Source: Methanohalophilus halophilus (GTDB lineage Archaea; Halobacteriota; Methanosarcinia; Methanosarcinales; Methanosarcinaceae). Taken from it: a stretch of 64,000 nucleotides of DNA. Below are positions 46,160-55,715 of the stretch, piece by piece (position 1 is the stretch's first letter; each line of letters opens with the position of its first letter). The notes under the pieces were generated by a model. It made no database searches. It worked only from the letters and a program-made list of their open reading frames with translations, and had not been told where the DNA came from. The stretch spans positions 1,502,057 through 1,566,056 of the forward strand of contig NZ_CP017921.1 in the NCBI RefSeq assembly GCF_001889405.1. The letters are read 5' to 3'. The position numbers and the translations under genes are program-made.

Positions 46160-46272
46160 TCCTCTTCCTCCTCTTCATTCCATTTTGCAATTCCATATGC
46201 CATGCAGGCAATGGCACTTATTATGCACAGAACATATGCACTCCATATGTAGGGGTCCTCTATGCCTAACAT
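46150..46272 (-). CDS. 40-residue membrane partner of the SSS symporter
   Basis: ATG 46272, 40 codons, overlapping the symporter start by 10 bp. It reads MLGIEDPYIWSAYVL, then a single helix CIISAIACMAYGIA, then an acidic tail KWNEEEEEDCL. A small accessory subunit for symporters of this type has been annotated in methanogens; function is inferred from overlap. Confidence 0.78.
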   Translation of the reverse strand: MLGIEDPYIWSAYVLCIISAIACMAYGIAKWNEEEEEDCL

Positions 46273-46493
46273 TTTTTACACCTCTTTTATACTGGGGGGT
46301 GTTAGCAAGTAACATACTTGAACTTTTCGAAATGAGCAGGAGAAACAGAAATTTAACTAATGAAGCAAAAGGTATTTAACGAAAAATAACAGAAAAATAG
46401 GATTAAGTATTACAACAGATAACTTTTGTAATACTTTGTCTGTTTTGCAGACCTTAAAAGGCGTTGTTGTCAGACCACGCCTCCTCCCTTCTT

Positions 46494-47006
46494 TTATAGT
46501 TCAATTATCTCGGTTTCCTTTGTTACGGTATCCACCACTGCAACAGTAGCTTTTCCGGTAAGTACTCCGGCAGCTTCCCCGGGATTTATCACTCGTGTAT
46601 TGCCGGTCATGTAGCTGCCTGCCTGATGGGTATGTCCCCTGACAATGAGATCAAAACAACCGGATGCAGCAAGAGCCTCAATTTCTTCTTCGTTGATCCC
46701 ATGTAGCAGGGCAATATGCAAACCCTCTATATCCAGTGTGCCAAAATCACCACACACGTTTGCTCCCTGTTTTGCAAACCATTCTTTTATAGTGATTCTG
46801 TCCCCTTCGTTATTTCCAAATACAAGGTGAAGAGGGGCCTCCAGTTCCGTGAATCCTTTTACGTTGAAGGGAGATATGAGGTCTCCGGCATGGAGGACAG
46901 CTGAGACCTGTTTTTCATTGAAGAAGTTCACCGCTTTGCGTATCATTTTGAGGTTATCGTGGGAATCAGCCATAATTCCCAAATATTTTCGTGTTAAGTT
47001 CACCAA
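46494..47006 (-). CDS. YfcE/MJ0936-type metallophosphodiesterase
   Basis: 170 residues, calcineurin-like metallophosphatase. Metal motifs GIMADSHDN (10-18), VLHAGDLIS (near 37), VFGNNEGD (near 63) and VRGHTHQAG (near 126) are all present. Acts on phosphodiesters in vitro; the physiological substrate is unknown. Starts at ATG 47006. Confidence 0.93.
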   Translation of the reverse strand: MVNLTRKYLGIMADSHDNLKMIRKAVNFFNEKQVSAVLHAGDLISPFNVKGFTELEAPLHLVFGNNEGDRITIKEWFAKQGANVCGDFGTLDIEGLHIALLHGINEEEIEALAASGCFDLIVRGHTHQAGSYMTGNTRVINPGEAAGVLTGKATVAVVDTVTKETEIIEL

Positions 47007-47502
47007 CTCCTATAACTTTTACAACTTAATCTTTAATTGATTTTTCGAGAGCATCATAACAATCCTAACACAAAAATAGATAATCAGCCTTGCTTTTATT
47101 AGATTTGTAAAAACTCATTAGTAGCATGTTTTCAGTTGAATCAAAAACATGACAGTTCACAGGATGTTCTGCTTTTTTTGGAAGGTATGCATGACACATA
47201 TATAATCAACTCAAACTTTGAATATAATAAATCTTGCTTTTACTTGTGCTCTGTAGAAAGAATTTCAGGTAGAATACTTGTGATATGATTAACAAGTTTT
47301 ACGGGTTGTGATAAGTTATTAAAAATTTATCCTTCTTTTATCTATAATGTTTTAAGCACCTTACCCCGCCTGCAGATTCAATCATTCTTTCGCTTGAATT
47401 AATTATTGTCTTTCCAAGTTCATGGTTTTCAAAGAAATTGGAAGGCCTAGTACATTTTAATCATTTAAAGTACTTGAATAAAACTCGGACAATATAACAA
47501 TA
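47007..47502. other. Intergenic region with gene debris
   Basis: About 500 bp of AT-rich sequence between the phosphodiesterase and the accessory methylase gene. Apart from the short relic at 47338-47460 I see no gene or RNA. Confidence 0.5.
47338..47460 (-). pseudogene. Short C-terminal relic, possibly of an amidinotransferase/deiminase-type enzyme
   Basis: 40 codons in frame on the minus strand, without a start codon, ending SERMIESAGGVRCLKHYR and a stop at 47338. GGVRC plus the preceding GKTIIN stretch recalls the C-terminal Cys motif of the guanidino-modifying enzyme superfamily. Match is by eye and weak. The missing 5' part would lie to the right, where the accessory island now sits. 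Confidence 0.25.
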
Positions 47503-48375
47503 TCAATCAACTGAATTGTTCAGTAAAAACGGTTCTCGTAAAAAAGAAATAGATTCCTCAAATTTCATATCATCTGAAAAAACCAACAGCTCAGTGCCCA
47601 TTTTATTAGAAGTATTTTGTGAAAGTGTGTAACTCAAACATTTTTTGTCATCATATAATCGGATTATACTATCGTTGTAATCATAAGAAATCATCCATTT
47701 ATTATTCAGTTTTTTCACATATTCACTCAATGCAGTATGATCTTTTTCCTGAAAAAAGTTCATATATAAATCTGCACCTTTTTTATAGTAGGGTGGATCC
47801 AGATAAATAAAAATATCTTGTGTATTTGCCTCAATTTCCTTTAAAAAATCAATACCATCAAGATTAGAAATACTGATTTGTGAGCGGTAACTGGATAATT
47901 TTTTGATGCGGTATATGAGTTCATCCTTATTGAACCTAGCATTAATCTTATGTTTTCCTTTCTGTGCTGCACCACCTATAACGCCTCCTTTAATAATTCC
48001 AGAAACATTAGTTCGGTTTAGAAAAAATGTTGATGTTGCTAATTCAAAATAGTCTTCAGATCCATTTTTTTGAATTTCTCTACAATTATACCACGTTTCC
48101 ATGGAAATGTCACAGTCTTCAATCCAAGAGCAAAAGCGATCTGGTTGCTCAACAATAACTTTCCAAAAAGAATAGATCGAAGAATCAAAATCATTGATAT
48201 AAATATGATTAACATATCCCTTAAATAACAACCTCAACGCTAAACCTGCTCCTCCTGCATATGGCTCAGCATAGCTTGCACCCACCATTTCATTTTCATG
48301 AAATAAATTTGAAACAAACTTAAAAATACGATTTTTTCCACCAGGATATCTCAAAGGAGAGTAAAATTGACCCAC
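47503..48375 (-). CDS. Dam-type D12 class N6-adenine DNA methyltransferase
   Basis: 290 residues. N-terminal PLRYPGGKNRIFKFV (7-21), the AdoMet motif AEPYAGGAGLALRLL (36-50) and the catalytic IYLDPPYYKKG (near 190-200) define the D12/Dam class. Target sequence unknown. Its own TATA-like ATTTTATATA lies at 48401-48410 on the minus strand, so it is nearly leaderless. AT-rich relative to neighbours. It may modify DNA as part of a defence or regulatory island; no partner endonuclease of restriction type is obvious. Confidence 0.88.
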   Translation of the reverse strand: MGQFYSPLRYPGGKNRIFKFVSNLFHENEMVGASYAEPYAGGAGLALRLLFKGYVNHIYINDFDSSIYSFWKVIVEQPDRFCSWIEDCDISMETWYNCREIQKNGSEDYFELATSTFFLNRTNVSGIIKGGVIGGAAQKGKHKINARFNKDELIYRIKKLSSYRSQISISNLDGIDFLKEIEANTQDIFIYLDPPYYKKGADLYMNFFQEKDHTALSEYVKKLNNKWMISYDYNDSIIRLYDDKKCLSYTLSQNTSNKMGTELLVFSDDMKFEESISFLREPFLLNNSVD

Positions 48376-48536
48376 GGTTCATTCACTCCACAAAATCCCA
48401 TATATAAAATAGTCATATATTATTGTCATGATTTATTCCGTCGAATTCATGTTTATTATGCTATAATTTAATAAACATTTTTTGATATCGGTGATTTGAA
48501 GCAGTTTTTCGTTTCAACAACTAGATTTATCAAAGC

Positions 48537-50105
48537 TTAGCCAAGAGTAATACCTAACTGTTTTTCATACTCCAATATGAGTTTATCAAACTCCTCCAAA
48601 AATGCTTCTACTTCTGGGTTGTTCTCCTTCCATTTATTGATCAATCTTGTACTACCTCTGCCCCAATATCTTTTTTGATTTTTAAACCACTGTTTTGCTT
48701 TATCTCTATCCTCTATAATTTCATGGTATTTAATATCTTTAAAAACAAATTGTTTTGTGTAATCACAATCAAATTCTTTCCATATCTCATCTGAATCACT
48801 AAGTTCATAAAGATATGTAGCAAGAATATTTTCAGGACGGGTACCACCAGGTAAAAGTAATATGTTTTTTGCATTAACACCTTTAAGGTCTGCATCACCA
48901 TCAAGAATAATTAGTGATTCGGGATAACTAAAAGAAGGTACTTTTTTTCTTGAAAGTTCTTTTAAATTTCCACATCCAAGTGATACATCTACATACTTCA
49001 GTTTTTTGTTTCGCTTATTTTTCAATAATGCCTTTGTGAAGATACGGGCTTCTTCGTCCTCACAGTAAACATCTATTTTTGAAGGGGTAGTATCTTCGCT
49101 AGTAATTACTTGAAGTCTATTGTTAATGGAATCAAATTGTAGATCTTCATTTGGAATTATTTTATTATCGAGTTTTTCAAGATATACAACATTAACTTGC
49201 CCTTTTATTTTCTCATTAGAACTCAGTTCGTAAGCTTCTTTTAGAATAGTAAGTGAATGAGTCGTAAAAATGATTTGTATATCATACTTTGAAGAAAACC
49301 TTCTCAATGCTTTCATTAACTCAAGTTGTGATCCAGGATATAAAGTGGCATCCAATTCATCAATGGCTAGTATGCCGCCAGTATAACCATCCTTGTCCTT
49401 TAAACGTTTAAATGAAAGTATTGCTAACAATATTTTTCCTATATTATCCTGACCGGCTGAATTCATTTTCCAGTCATAAACTGATGTGTTTGCTCCAAGG
49501 GTGTTTTTTTGTTTGCTAGCAAGATAGTTTGCACTTTCAATTTGACCATCGGTGATGATAAGAATCTTATCGTGCCATTTTTTATAAAATTCAAATTCAT
49601 CATCAGTTAATTCAACATCATTACTTGATTTAAGACTGTCATCTTCTCCAATAGGAAAAAGCCTGGATAAACTCAAATAGATAACTGGCATTTGGAAATA
49701 GCCAGATCCTTTGGATTTATCGCCCTTTTTCCAAAAGCGAATAATGGGTGAATCACTTCTTTTTATGCTTTCAACTGTAAAATCAGGAGTGCTATCTGTA
49801 TCAAAATGTAAAGTCCATTCATGTGTACCTGCTGTGTCAAAACTCTCAGAGAGCTTAAATTTATCCGAAAATGCCGATTTGAAATTACCGCCACATAATG
49901 GCTTTTCACCATATAACGAATGATCTTTATCTGTTATCGAAAACGGTTGACTTAACATCCCTAACAAAGTAGTTTTCTGTGTGCCATTTTGTCCTGCTAT
50001 TACTGTCAATTGATTCCCTAAATGAAATTCAATGTCATTAAAGCCTCGAAATTGCTTAATCGATATTTTACTAATTTTCATTCCAGACACCCATGATTTG
50101 TTCAA
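48537..50105 (-). CDS. OLD-like AAA ATPase with C-terminal TOPRIM-type domain
   Basis: 522 residues from TTG 50105, or 514 from ATG 50081 (MKISKIS); the TTG overlaps the TGA of the upstream gene. ABC/SMC-like ATPase: GQNGTQKTT (38-46), ABC-type SAGQ near 223 and Walker B ILAIDELDATLYP near 247. A TOPRIM-like half follows (VYCEDEEARIF near 355, LIILDGDADLKG near 404). Canonical Walker A has Gly before Lys; here it is Gln43. Such proteins cleave nucleic acid in phage defence; activity here is inferred. Confidence 0.8.
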   Translation of the reverse strand: MNKSWVSGMKISKISIKQFRGFNDIEFHLGNQLTVIAGQNGTQKTTLLGMLSQPFSITDKDHSLYGEKPLCGGNFKSAFSDKFKLSESFDTAGTHEWTLHFDTDSTPDFTVESIKRSDSPIIRFWKKGDKSKGSGYFQMPVIYLSLSRLFPIGEDDSLKSSNDVELTDDEFEFYKKWHDKILIITDGQIESANYLASKQKNTLGANTSVYDWKMNSAGQDNIGKILLAILSFKRLKDKDGYTGGILAIDELDATLYPGSQLELMKALRRFSSKYDIQIIFTTHSLTILKEAYELSSNEKIKGQVNVVYLEKLDNKIIPNEDLQFDSINNRLQVITSEDTTPSKIDVYCEDEEARIFTKALLKNKRNKKLKYVDVSLGCGNLKELSRKKVPSFSYPESLIILDGDADLKGVNAKNILLLPGGTRPENILATYLYELSDSDEIWKEFDCDYTKQFVFKDIKYHEIIEDRDKAKQWFKNQKRYWGRGSTRLINKWKENNPEVEAFLEEFDKLILEYEKQLGITLG

Positions 50106-50311
50106 TAGTCTTCATCGGGATGAAGTACTCGATTTATAGTTTTCTGGCATAATGGACATACCATGTTCTCTTCAAGTGTGTAAAAATCATCGATGATGTT
50201 GATAAAGGGCACATGAAGATCAGAATGGCATTCAGGACACATCATCAAGACATTGCCATATTCATCGACTTCAGCATCTACCTCAAACACATAAGTTTCT
50301 TCAACTTCCAT
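50102..50311 (-). CDS. Small zinc-ribbon protein coupled to the ATPase
   Basis: 69 residues, acidic, with two Cys pairs: MCPECHSD (near 29) and VCPLCQKT (near 56), a likely zinc ribbon. Its stop overlaps the ATPase start by 4 bp, which argues for one transcript and a functional pair. It may be a sensor, inhibitor or cofactor; no family recognised. Confidence 0.72.
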   Translation of the reverse strand: MEVEETYVFEVDAEVDEYGNVLMMCPECHSDLHVPFINIIDDFYTLEENMVCPLCQKTINRVLHPDEDY

Positions 50312-51234
50312 CTAAACACCATTATTTATTATCATTTAAATGATTACCATCCTATATGAAAAATTTCGATACACACTGCTTGATTTAGATTGAAATATCT
50401 AAAATCAAAGTTACACTACGATAAAGTTTACAAATAGAAGTAACGAATTGGCTTTATAAAAATATAACTATTTCAAGTCCCTTATGTTCCTACAAATCCC
50501 CTATTGGGATTTTGTTTGGAGCCGGATTTATGATTAACAAAGTTATATTGGTTATAAAAATATTTACTACCAATACATCCTATTTTTAGCATACAAAAAA
50601 TTAGAGATAACTATAACCCTTATCCAATATGTGAGATGTAGGATTCGAACATGTCATCTCATTTCGACTTTCCAAAAAGAAACTCTCACGGACTAACATA
50701 ATACAAATGCTGCTTGTCCGGAGAGTACATATCCAGTTCGATTTTCAACCTATGAACGATATCACAGCAACATCTGAATGCCACACCGAACTTATCCTTG
50801 AGGATCTTGTAAAACTACATTATGAGGACTGCGTTCTAGACACTGACATGTAGTGTACTTCAACGACCCAGAGATCGATACATCAAGAGTTTTTGAAAAA
50901 GAAAAACAGAAAGTCGGTTTAAAGTATGATGAGGATAAAGAAGAATGGATGTTTGGTTACTAGCTGAATGTGTGAAGGCCATATAGGCACACTTTCTTTT
51001 TTCTGTGTTTCATTATATTTAATTATAAGTAATCATAAGCAACGATAACTTTTTTATAAATATTGTTAGTGTCATTAACAACTTTATATTTTAAGTTTTT
51101 TTAAATCCAACTTTCCTTTTTATACTGCTCTATGTTAACTTTCCGATATGAAAGTCCAATCCACTGTTCTATCTGAAGGTTACATTGAAGGTAAATCAAA
51201 AATAATTCCTATCATGCTCTATCTCCTGCTTTGA
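50312..51234. other. Gene-poor AT-rich region with decayed sequence
   Basis: About 920 bp. It holds a tRNA 3'-end-like stretch at 50630-50649, and near 50755-50961 two adjacent frames that read as a broken protein (ELILEDLVKLHYEDC, then FNDPEIDTSRVFEKEKQKVG ending WMFGY) separated by a frame change. I recognise no family. No credible intact gene or CRISPR array is present. Confidence 0.45.
50630..50649 (-). other. tRNA 3'-end-like fragment, possible attachment-site scar
   Basis: Read on the minus strand: TTCGAAT (T-loop), CCTAC (3' T-stem), ATCTCAC (3' acceptor) and A, exactly the spacing of a tRNA 3' end. The 5' part does not fold with it, so this is not a tRNA gene. Could be an integration scar or chance. 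Confidence 0.25.
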
Positions 51235-51756
51235 TTATTTTATTCTCTCATTAAGTACCCTATTGGAGCTACTGAAAGTGTCATCGTTAAAACATACAAA
51301 CACGATCCTATCAAAAACAGGCCTGTCGTTCAGAAAACTGATAACTTCATTCATGGCTATCTCGGCTGCCCTCTGTATAGGAAAATGATAGGCTCCGGTA
51401 CTTATTGAGGGGAAGGCAATTGTTTTGATTCCTCTTTCTGCCGCCAGTTTAAGACAATTCCTGTAACATCTTGCCAGCATCCTGTCCTCATCACTATTTC
51501 CGCCATGCCAGACAGGGCCCACTGTATGTATGACCCATTTTGCAGGCAGGTCATAGCCTTGCGTGATTTTTGCTTCACCTGTTGCACAGCCATTCAGTGT
51601 CCTGCATTCTTCCAGCAGTTTAGTCCCGGCAGCGTTGTGTATTGCTCCATCAACCCCTCCTCCTCCCAGCAGGGAACTATTGGCTGCATTCACAATGGCC
51701 TCAACTTCCTGTTCTGTGATGTCACCTTTAATTATCCTGATAACCTGTTTATCCAT
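51235..51756 (-). CDS. Macro domain protein (ADP-ribose binding)
   Basis: 173 residues. [20 protein letters not shown] (21-40) and [14 protein letters not shown] (near 120) are the ADP-ribose binding loops of MacroD-type hydrolases. It may remove O-acetyl-ADP-ribose or ADP-ribose from proteins. Just 40 bp after the permease gene on the same strand. Marks the right border of the accessory region. Confidence 0.92.
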   Translation of the reverse strand: MDKQVIRIIKGDITEQEVEAIVNAANSSLLGGGGVDGAIHNAAGTKLLEECRTLNGCATGEAKITQGYDLPAKWVIHTVGPVWHGGNSDEDRMLARCYRNCLKLAAERGIKTIAFPSISTGAYHFPIQRAAEIAMNEVISFLNDRPVFDRIVFVCFNDDTFSSSNRVLNERIK

Positions 51757-51796
51757 AATCTGTGGTCTTTTTTACTGGTTAATAATTCTTGTCAAT

Positions 51797-53032
51797 TCAG
51801 AAGAGGAAATAATCAAGGAGGAGGACTGAAGTGAATAGTAATATCCCCAATATGGCAAGGGGAATGGTATAATTCGATACTACGGTTTTCACATCATCGC
51901 CTGTGGTTCTCTGGATAAGCCAGAAAAACGGATCTGTAACATAGGAAAATACCATGGTGCCAGCTGAAATCATTAATATTAGAGGAATTGTTGCCACCTC
52001 TGAAACATAGGGGCTGTAGGCAAGTATGGATGATGTTATTATTGCGGTGACAGCCCTGGATCCCTGTGCAGTCTGGATTATCGCGGCAAAAAGAAACGGG
52101 ATGAAAAGAGCAGGTATGAGGTGTCCGATAAGATTATAGGTATTTTCTGCAAATGAACTTGCAGCAATTACTCCTCCAAGCGCCCCCGCACCGCATAGGT
52201 CGAGTAATATAATACCGGCGTTGCGAGTGCCTTTTTCAAAAACGATATCCAGATTTTCTTTTTTTACCAGTAACAGGGAGACACTGGCTGCAAGGATAAT
52301 GGCAAGATTTATATCCGCAAGCAAGGACGCTCCCGGTATAAAATGTCCAATTGCCAGGAAAACAATGGGCAGTATTAATGGAACCCATCCAATAGGTGAC
52401 TCTTTTCCTGACAATTCTCTTTCTTTCCATGTGTCTTTGTCGTTCCCTCTTTTTGAAATAAGCAGGTATCCAAAGATAAAAAGAATTACAGATATAGTGA
52501 TTGCAGCCAGGTTGAAGTTAGCATTAACATTAAAATTAAGACTTCTTGTAATACTGTATATCACAGGAAGTGGATACAGAAGGACAAACGAAAGAGTACT
52601 TCCAATTGCGGTCGCATAATAACATTTCTTCCTGATCTCAGAATTTACCTTCAGATTTTCAACAAGGGGTATCATTACCACATAAGCTGTCAGGCAGCAC
52701 ATGAGGGGGATGGATAACAGGTAACCTGTAATCCCTGAGATAAGGGTGGGACGTGAAGATATTTTTTGCATATCCGAGACAATCCGCTGAGCAAAATTTT
52801 CCTGTCTTATTACCAGGGCAATCAATGATCCTGAAAAAATAGGAATTGCAAGGAGTGCAAACACCCTGCCTGCACCCTGTGTTGCCATTGCAATTGCGTT
52901 TTGCTGCATCCCGCTGAAAATACCATAAAAAAGGGCTGCACCTGTAAGGACAAGGAAAGGGGGCAACCTAATCTTCCAGAGTAGAATTGTTGTTAATACA
53001 ATGGTTATCGCAAAAATCAGGATATCTTGCAC
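51797..53032 (-). CDS. GntP-like/DUF401 ion transporter superfamily permease
   Basis: 411 residues, about 11 to 12 helices. The C-terminal half shows AAIIQTAQGSRAVTAI, typical of GntP-type organic acid permeases and DUF401 proteins. Substrate unknown, perhaps a carboxylate. Alone apart from the macro gene downstream. Confidence 0.75.
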   Translation of the reverse strand: MQDILIFAITIVLTTILLWKIRLPPFLVLTGAALFYGIFSGMQQNAIAMATQGAGRVFALLAIPIFSGSLIALVIRQENFAQRIVSDMQKISSRPTLISGITGYLLSIPLMCCLTAYVVMIPLVENLKVNSEIRKKCYYATAIGSTLSFVLLYPLPVIYSITRSLNFNVNANFNLAAITISVILFIFGYLLISKRGNDKDTWKERELSGKESPIGWVPLILPIVFLAIGHFIPGASLLADINLAIILAASVSLLLVKKENLDIVFEKGTRNAGIILLDLCGAGALGGVIAASSFAENTYNLIGHLIPALFIPFLFAAIIQTAQGSRAVTAIITSSILAYSPYVSEVATIPLILMISAGTMVFSYVTDPFFWLIQRTTGDDVKTVVSNYTIPLAILGILLFTSVLLLDYFLF

Positions 53033-53225
53033 ATTTTCACCGTTTTTTTGTTAATTCTCATTCGATATATCATCTCCAGTTATATTTTCTGTATATTTTA
53101 AACTAATGTTTTCAAAAACACCTCTAATATGGAGTAGCAATTTAAATAGCAAAAGAATAGGTTTAATTATAAAAAATTCTAATTTGGTATTCTCTTAATA
53201 TAATCACATCAAAGGTGCTTTTACC

Positions 53226-54149
53226 ATGGTTAAAATCTCAGTAATCGGAGCGGGGAATGTTGGTGCAACTACCGTGCAGAGACTTGCCGAAATGGAGTTC
53301 GGTAATATTGTCCTGGTGGATATAGTTGAAGGTTTACCCCAGGGGAAAGCCCTGGACCTGATGCAGGCAGGCGCAATTATAGGCTATGATACTAAAATTA
53401 AGGGAAGTAATGACTATGCGGATATTGCCGATTCGGATATCACGATCATAACCGCCGGTGCTGCAAGAAAACCCGGAATGAGCCGGGCTGATCTGATAAA
53501 TATCAATACTAAGATCATGAAAGATGTTTGTGAGAATATCAAGCAATATGCACCTGAATCTATTGTTATTGCTGTTACTAATCCTCTTGATGTAATGACT
53601 TATGTGGCCCTGGAAGTCACCGGCTTTGAGCCAAATCATGTATTCGGAATGAGTGGAATACTTGATACGGGACGTTTTGCCAGTTTTATTGCCGATGAAC
53701 TTGCCTGCTCCAAAAGAGATGTTGAAGCAATGGTGATAGGTGGTCATGGGGACCAGATGCTTCCCCTTCCCCAGCATTCTTCAGTATTCGGGACGCCTCT
53801 GCCAGAATTGCTTGGAGAAGATGTCATTGCAGGGCTTGTAGAACGTACAATCCATGGCGGTGCTGAAATCGTTGCTCTTCTCAAACAGGGTAGCGCCTTT
53901 TATGCACCCTCTGCTGCCATAGTCCAGATGGTGGAATCAATCCTGAGGGATGAAAAGAGAGTCTTGCCTGTTTCTGCTTATCTGGAGGGGGAATACGGCC
54001 AGAAAGGAATATATTTCGGTGTGCCTGCCAAAATTGGTTGTGATGGTATTGAAGGTATAATAGAGCTGGAACTGAATGAAGAACAGAAACAGGTACTTGA
54101 AGAATCCTCAGCAAGCATAAAGGAAAGCATCGACTATCTGGATGTATGA
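53226..54149 (+). CDS. mdh: Malate dehydrogenase
   Basis: 307 residues, lactate/malate dehydrogenase family. NAD motif SVIGAGNVGATTVQRL (5-20), catalytic MVIGGHGDQMLPLPQHS (near 171-187) and VTNPLDVMTY near 118 indicate malate specificity. Interconverts oxaloacetate and malate, here in the incomplete reductive citrate route. ATG 53226. Confidence 0.95.
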   Translation: MVKISVIGAGNVGATTVQRLAEMEFGNIVLVDIVEGLPQGKALDLMQAGAIIGYDTKIKGSNDYADIADSDITIITAGAARKPGMSRADLININTKIMKDVCENIKQYAPESIVIAVTNPLDVMTYVALEVTGFEPNHVFGMSGILDTGRFASFIADELACSKRDVEAMVIGGHGDQMLPLPQHSSVFGTPLPELLGEDVIAGLVERTIHGGAEIVALLKQGSAFYAPSAAIVQMVESILRDEKRVLPVSAYLEGEYGQKGIYFGVPAKIGCDGIEGIIELELNEEQKQVLEESSASIKESIDYLDV

Positions 54150-54284
54150 TATTTAGCTGTTAGGAGAATTTTTGTAGGATAAACCGGCACAGGGAAGTCA
54201 GCAAGCAAATTCTTGTGGAGGTAATTGCCTGCAAGGTTTTGTTTTAATAATGCTAGAGATTAAAACTACCCCTTCAAAAGGATT

Positions 54285-54437
54285 TTATAGTTTTTTGGCT
54301 TTGCAGAGGTTTTTGTCATCCTTTGCAACCCGGCCACATTTCTTGCAGTAATATGAAGGATTCATAATAAGTTTTTTAAATTCCTTTGTATTTTCTTTTA
54401 TATCATCTTTTTTCCAGGAACACATCTTTTTTGCCAT
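54285..54437 (-). CDS. 50-residue cysteine-rich protein
   Basis: ATG 54437 (an upstream in-frame ATG at 54476 adds 13 poor residues) with GGGG about 8 bases upstream. Lys-rich, with Cys6, a CKKCGR pair near 31-34 and one more Cys near 45, suggesting a zinc knuckle. The sequence MAKKMCSWKKDDIKE is of a type seen as small conserved proteins in methanogens. Function unknown. Confidence 0.6.
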   Translation of the reverse strand: MAKKMCSWKKDDIKENTKEFKKLIMNPSYYCKKCGRVAKDDKNLCKAKKL

Positions 54438-54523
54438 ATTTATCCCCCTTAAAAGAATTAGCCTCAAGTCAAACACTGCAATAATAGCTTGGGATGTGCT
54501 ATTATTTTAAGTTATCCTGCAGT

Positions 54524-55558
54524 TCAGAAATCCCATAAATGTGCTGCATTTTTGTACAACACCCTGTCAACATCCTTCGTTGAAAAGTTTCCGTCTTCCT
54601 GTAGTTTAACTATCATCTGGAGTTGTTCCTGCAGGTTTCCCCATGGTTCATCTGAACCAAAAAGGACTTTTCCTTCGGACTGGCTGGTTATTATATCCTC
54701 AGTAGTCGTGCCATGATTCTTATACATGTATCTATATGCTTCATGGCTTGACATTGCAGTATCCAGATAGAGATTGTCAAGATCATCAACTGCTTTTATA
54801 ATTTCAGGGACCCCATCCCCCAGATGTGCAAGCTGAAAATTAATATCCGGGTATTGTTCCACTTTATCCAGCAATCTACAAGGGTCTTTACTACATGCCA
54901 TAGGGATGTGTAAAAGCAGGTTCATACAGTTTTCATTCATATAACTTAGAATTGAATCATCAGGCATATTTCCATAGATTCCATAATACTTTATCCCTGC
55001 AGGAGGATTTTCGTTTTCATCTTCATATTTTGCAATATTTTTGGCACTATCATTTGCAGCTATAAACGGTATAAAAACAACCCGGTCATCATCAATTGCC
55101 CATATTTCATCGTTTGCTCTGGTATAATCTATCTTCCAACCAGAGTATGGCTCATCAGGGTCTGGGGATTTGTTTTTGAGATGGTAGAATAAGCCTTTCC
55201 AGAAATGTCCGAAAGTGTTTGAAGGTTCGGGTTGTGCAAAAAGAACACAGTTTTCAACATTATTCCGGTCCATGTTCTCCTGAAGCCTCTGTATGTTATT
55301 ACTGATTCTGGTGGTGGGCCTTAGCGCCATTGTCATGAAAATTGAATTTGTTCCGTAATGGCAATGTGCATCATTGATCCGGTATTTTCCACATTTTTCC
55401 ATGAGTAACTGTTTTAATTTATTCCAGATATACATACTCGACACAAAGATTTGCTTGCTGCTGTCTTTTCTTAAGCCTTTGTCGAATTGATGTGGCTTTG
55501 TACATAATGTATCGATTATTCTGGAGTACAGAAAAATTAGATTATATGAAAATGGCAT
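54524..55558 (-). CDS. Amidohydrolase (metal-dependent TIM-barrel hydrolase)
   Basis: 344 residues from 55558. The metal motif NDAHCHYG (about 63-70) begins the amidohydrolase-2 barrel, and the end carries VLFGSDEPWGN, another metal-site Asp. The first 50 residues are not family-like, so a start at 55435 (MYIWNK) or 55402 (MEKCGK) is plausible. Substrate unknown. Confidence 0.8.
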   Translation of the reverse strand: MPFSYNLIFLYSRIIDTLCTKPHQFDKGLRKDSSKQIFVSSMYIWNKLKQLLMEKCGKYRINDAHCHYGTNSIFMTMALRPTTRISNNIQRLQENMDRNNVENCVLFAQPEPSNTFGHFWKGLFYHLKNKSPDPDEPYSGWKIDYTRANDEIWAIDDDRVVFIPFIAANDSAKNIAKYEDENENPPAGIKYYGIYGNMPDDSILSYMNENCMNLLLHIPMACSKDPCRLLDKVEQYPDINFQLAHLGDGVPEIIKAVDDLDNLYLDTAMSSHEAYRYMYKNHGTTTEDIITSQSEGKVLFGSDEPWGNLQEQLQMIVKLQEDGNFSTKDVDRVLYKNAAHLWDF

Positions 55559-55715
55559 AGATGCGAGTTTTTCACATTATTACTTGCGGATGTCAGCAAA
55601 ATTTCGGGTGTGGTTTATAAGAGGTAGAAAAGTTTATTAATGATAAATCATTATAGATATTTGTAATGATTAAACATCACAATATGTGTGGTAATTGATA
55701 AACGGAGGTTAGTAA

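Noticed and set aside
48449..48478. A 9-bp inverted repeat (ATGTTTATT/AATAAACAT) as a specific operator
   Set aside because: Could equally be a weak 3' hairpin of the ATPase transcript in AT-rich sequence; too little support.
50630..50700. A complete tRNA gene
   Set aside because: Only the 3' end pattern is present; no matching acceptor, D or anticodon arm on the 5' side.
51148..51234. A 28-codon frame starting MKVQSTVLSEG
   Set aside because: No ribosome site or similarity recognised; likely chance or debris.
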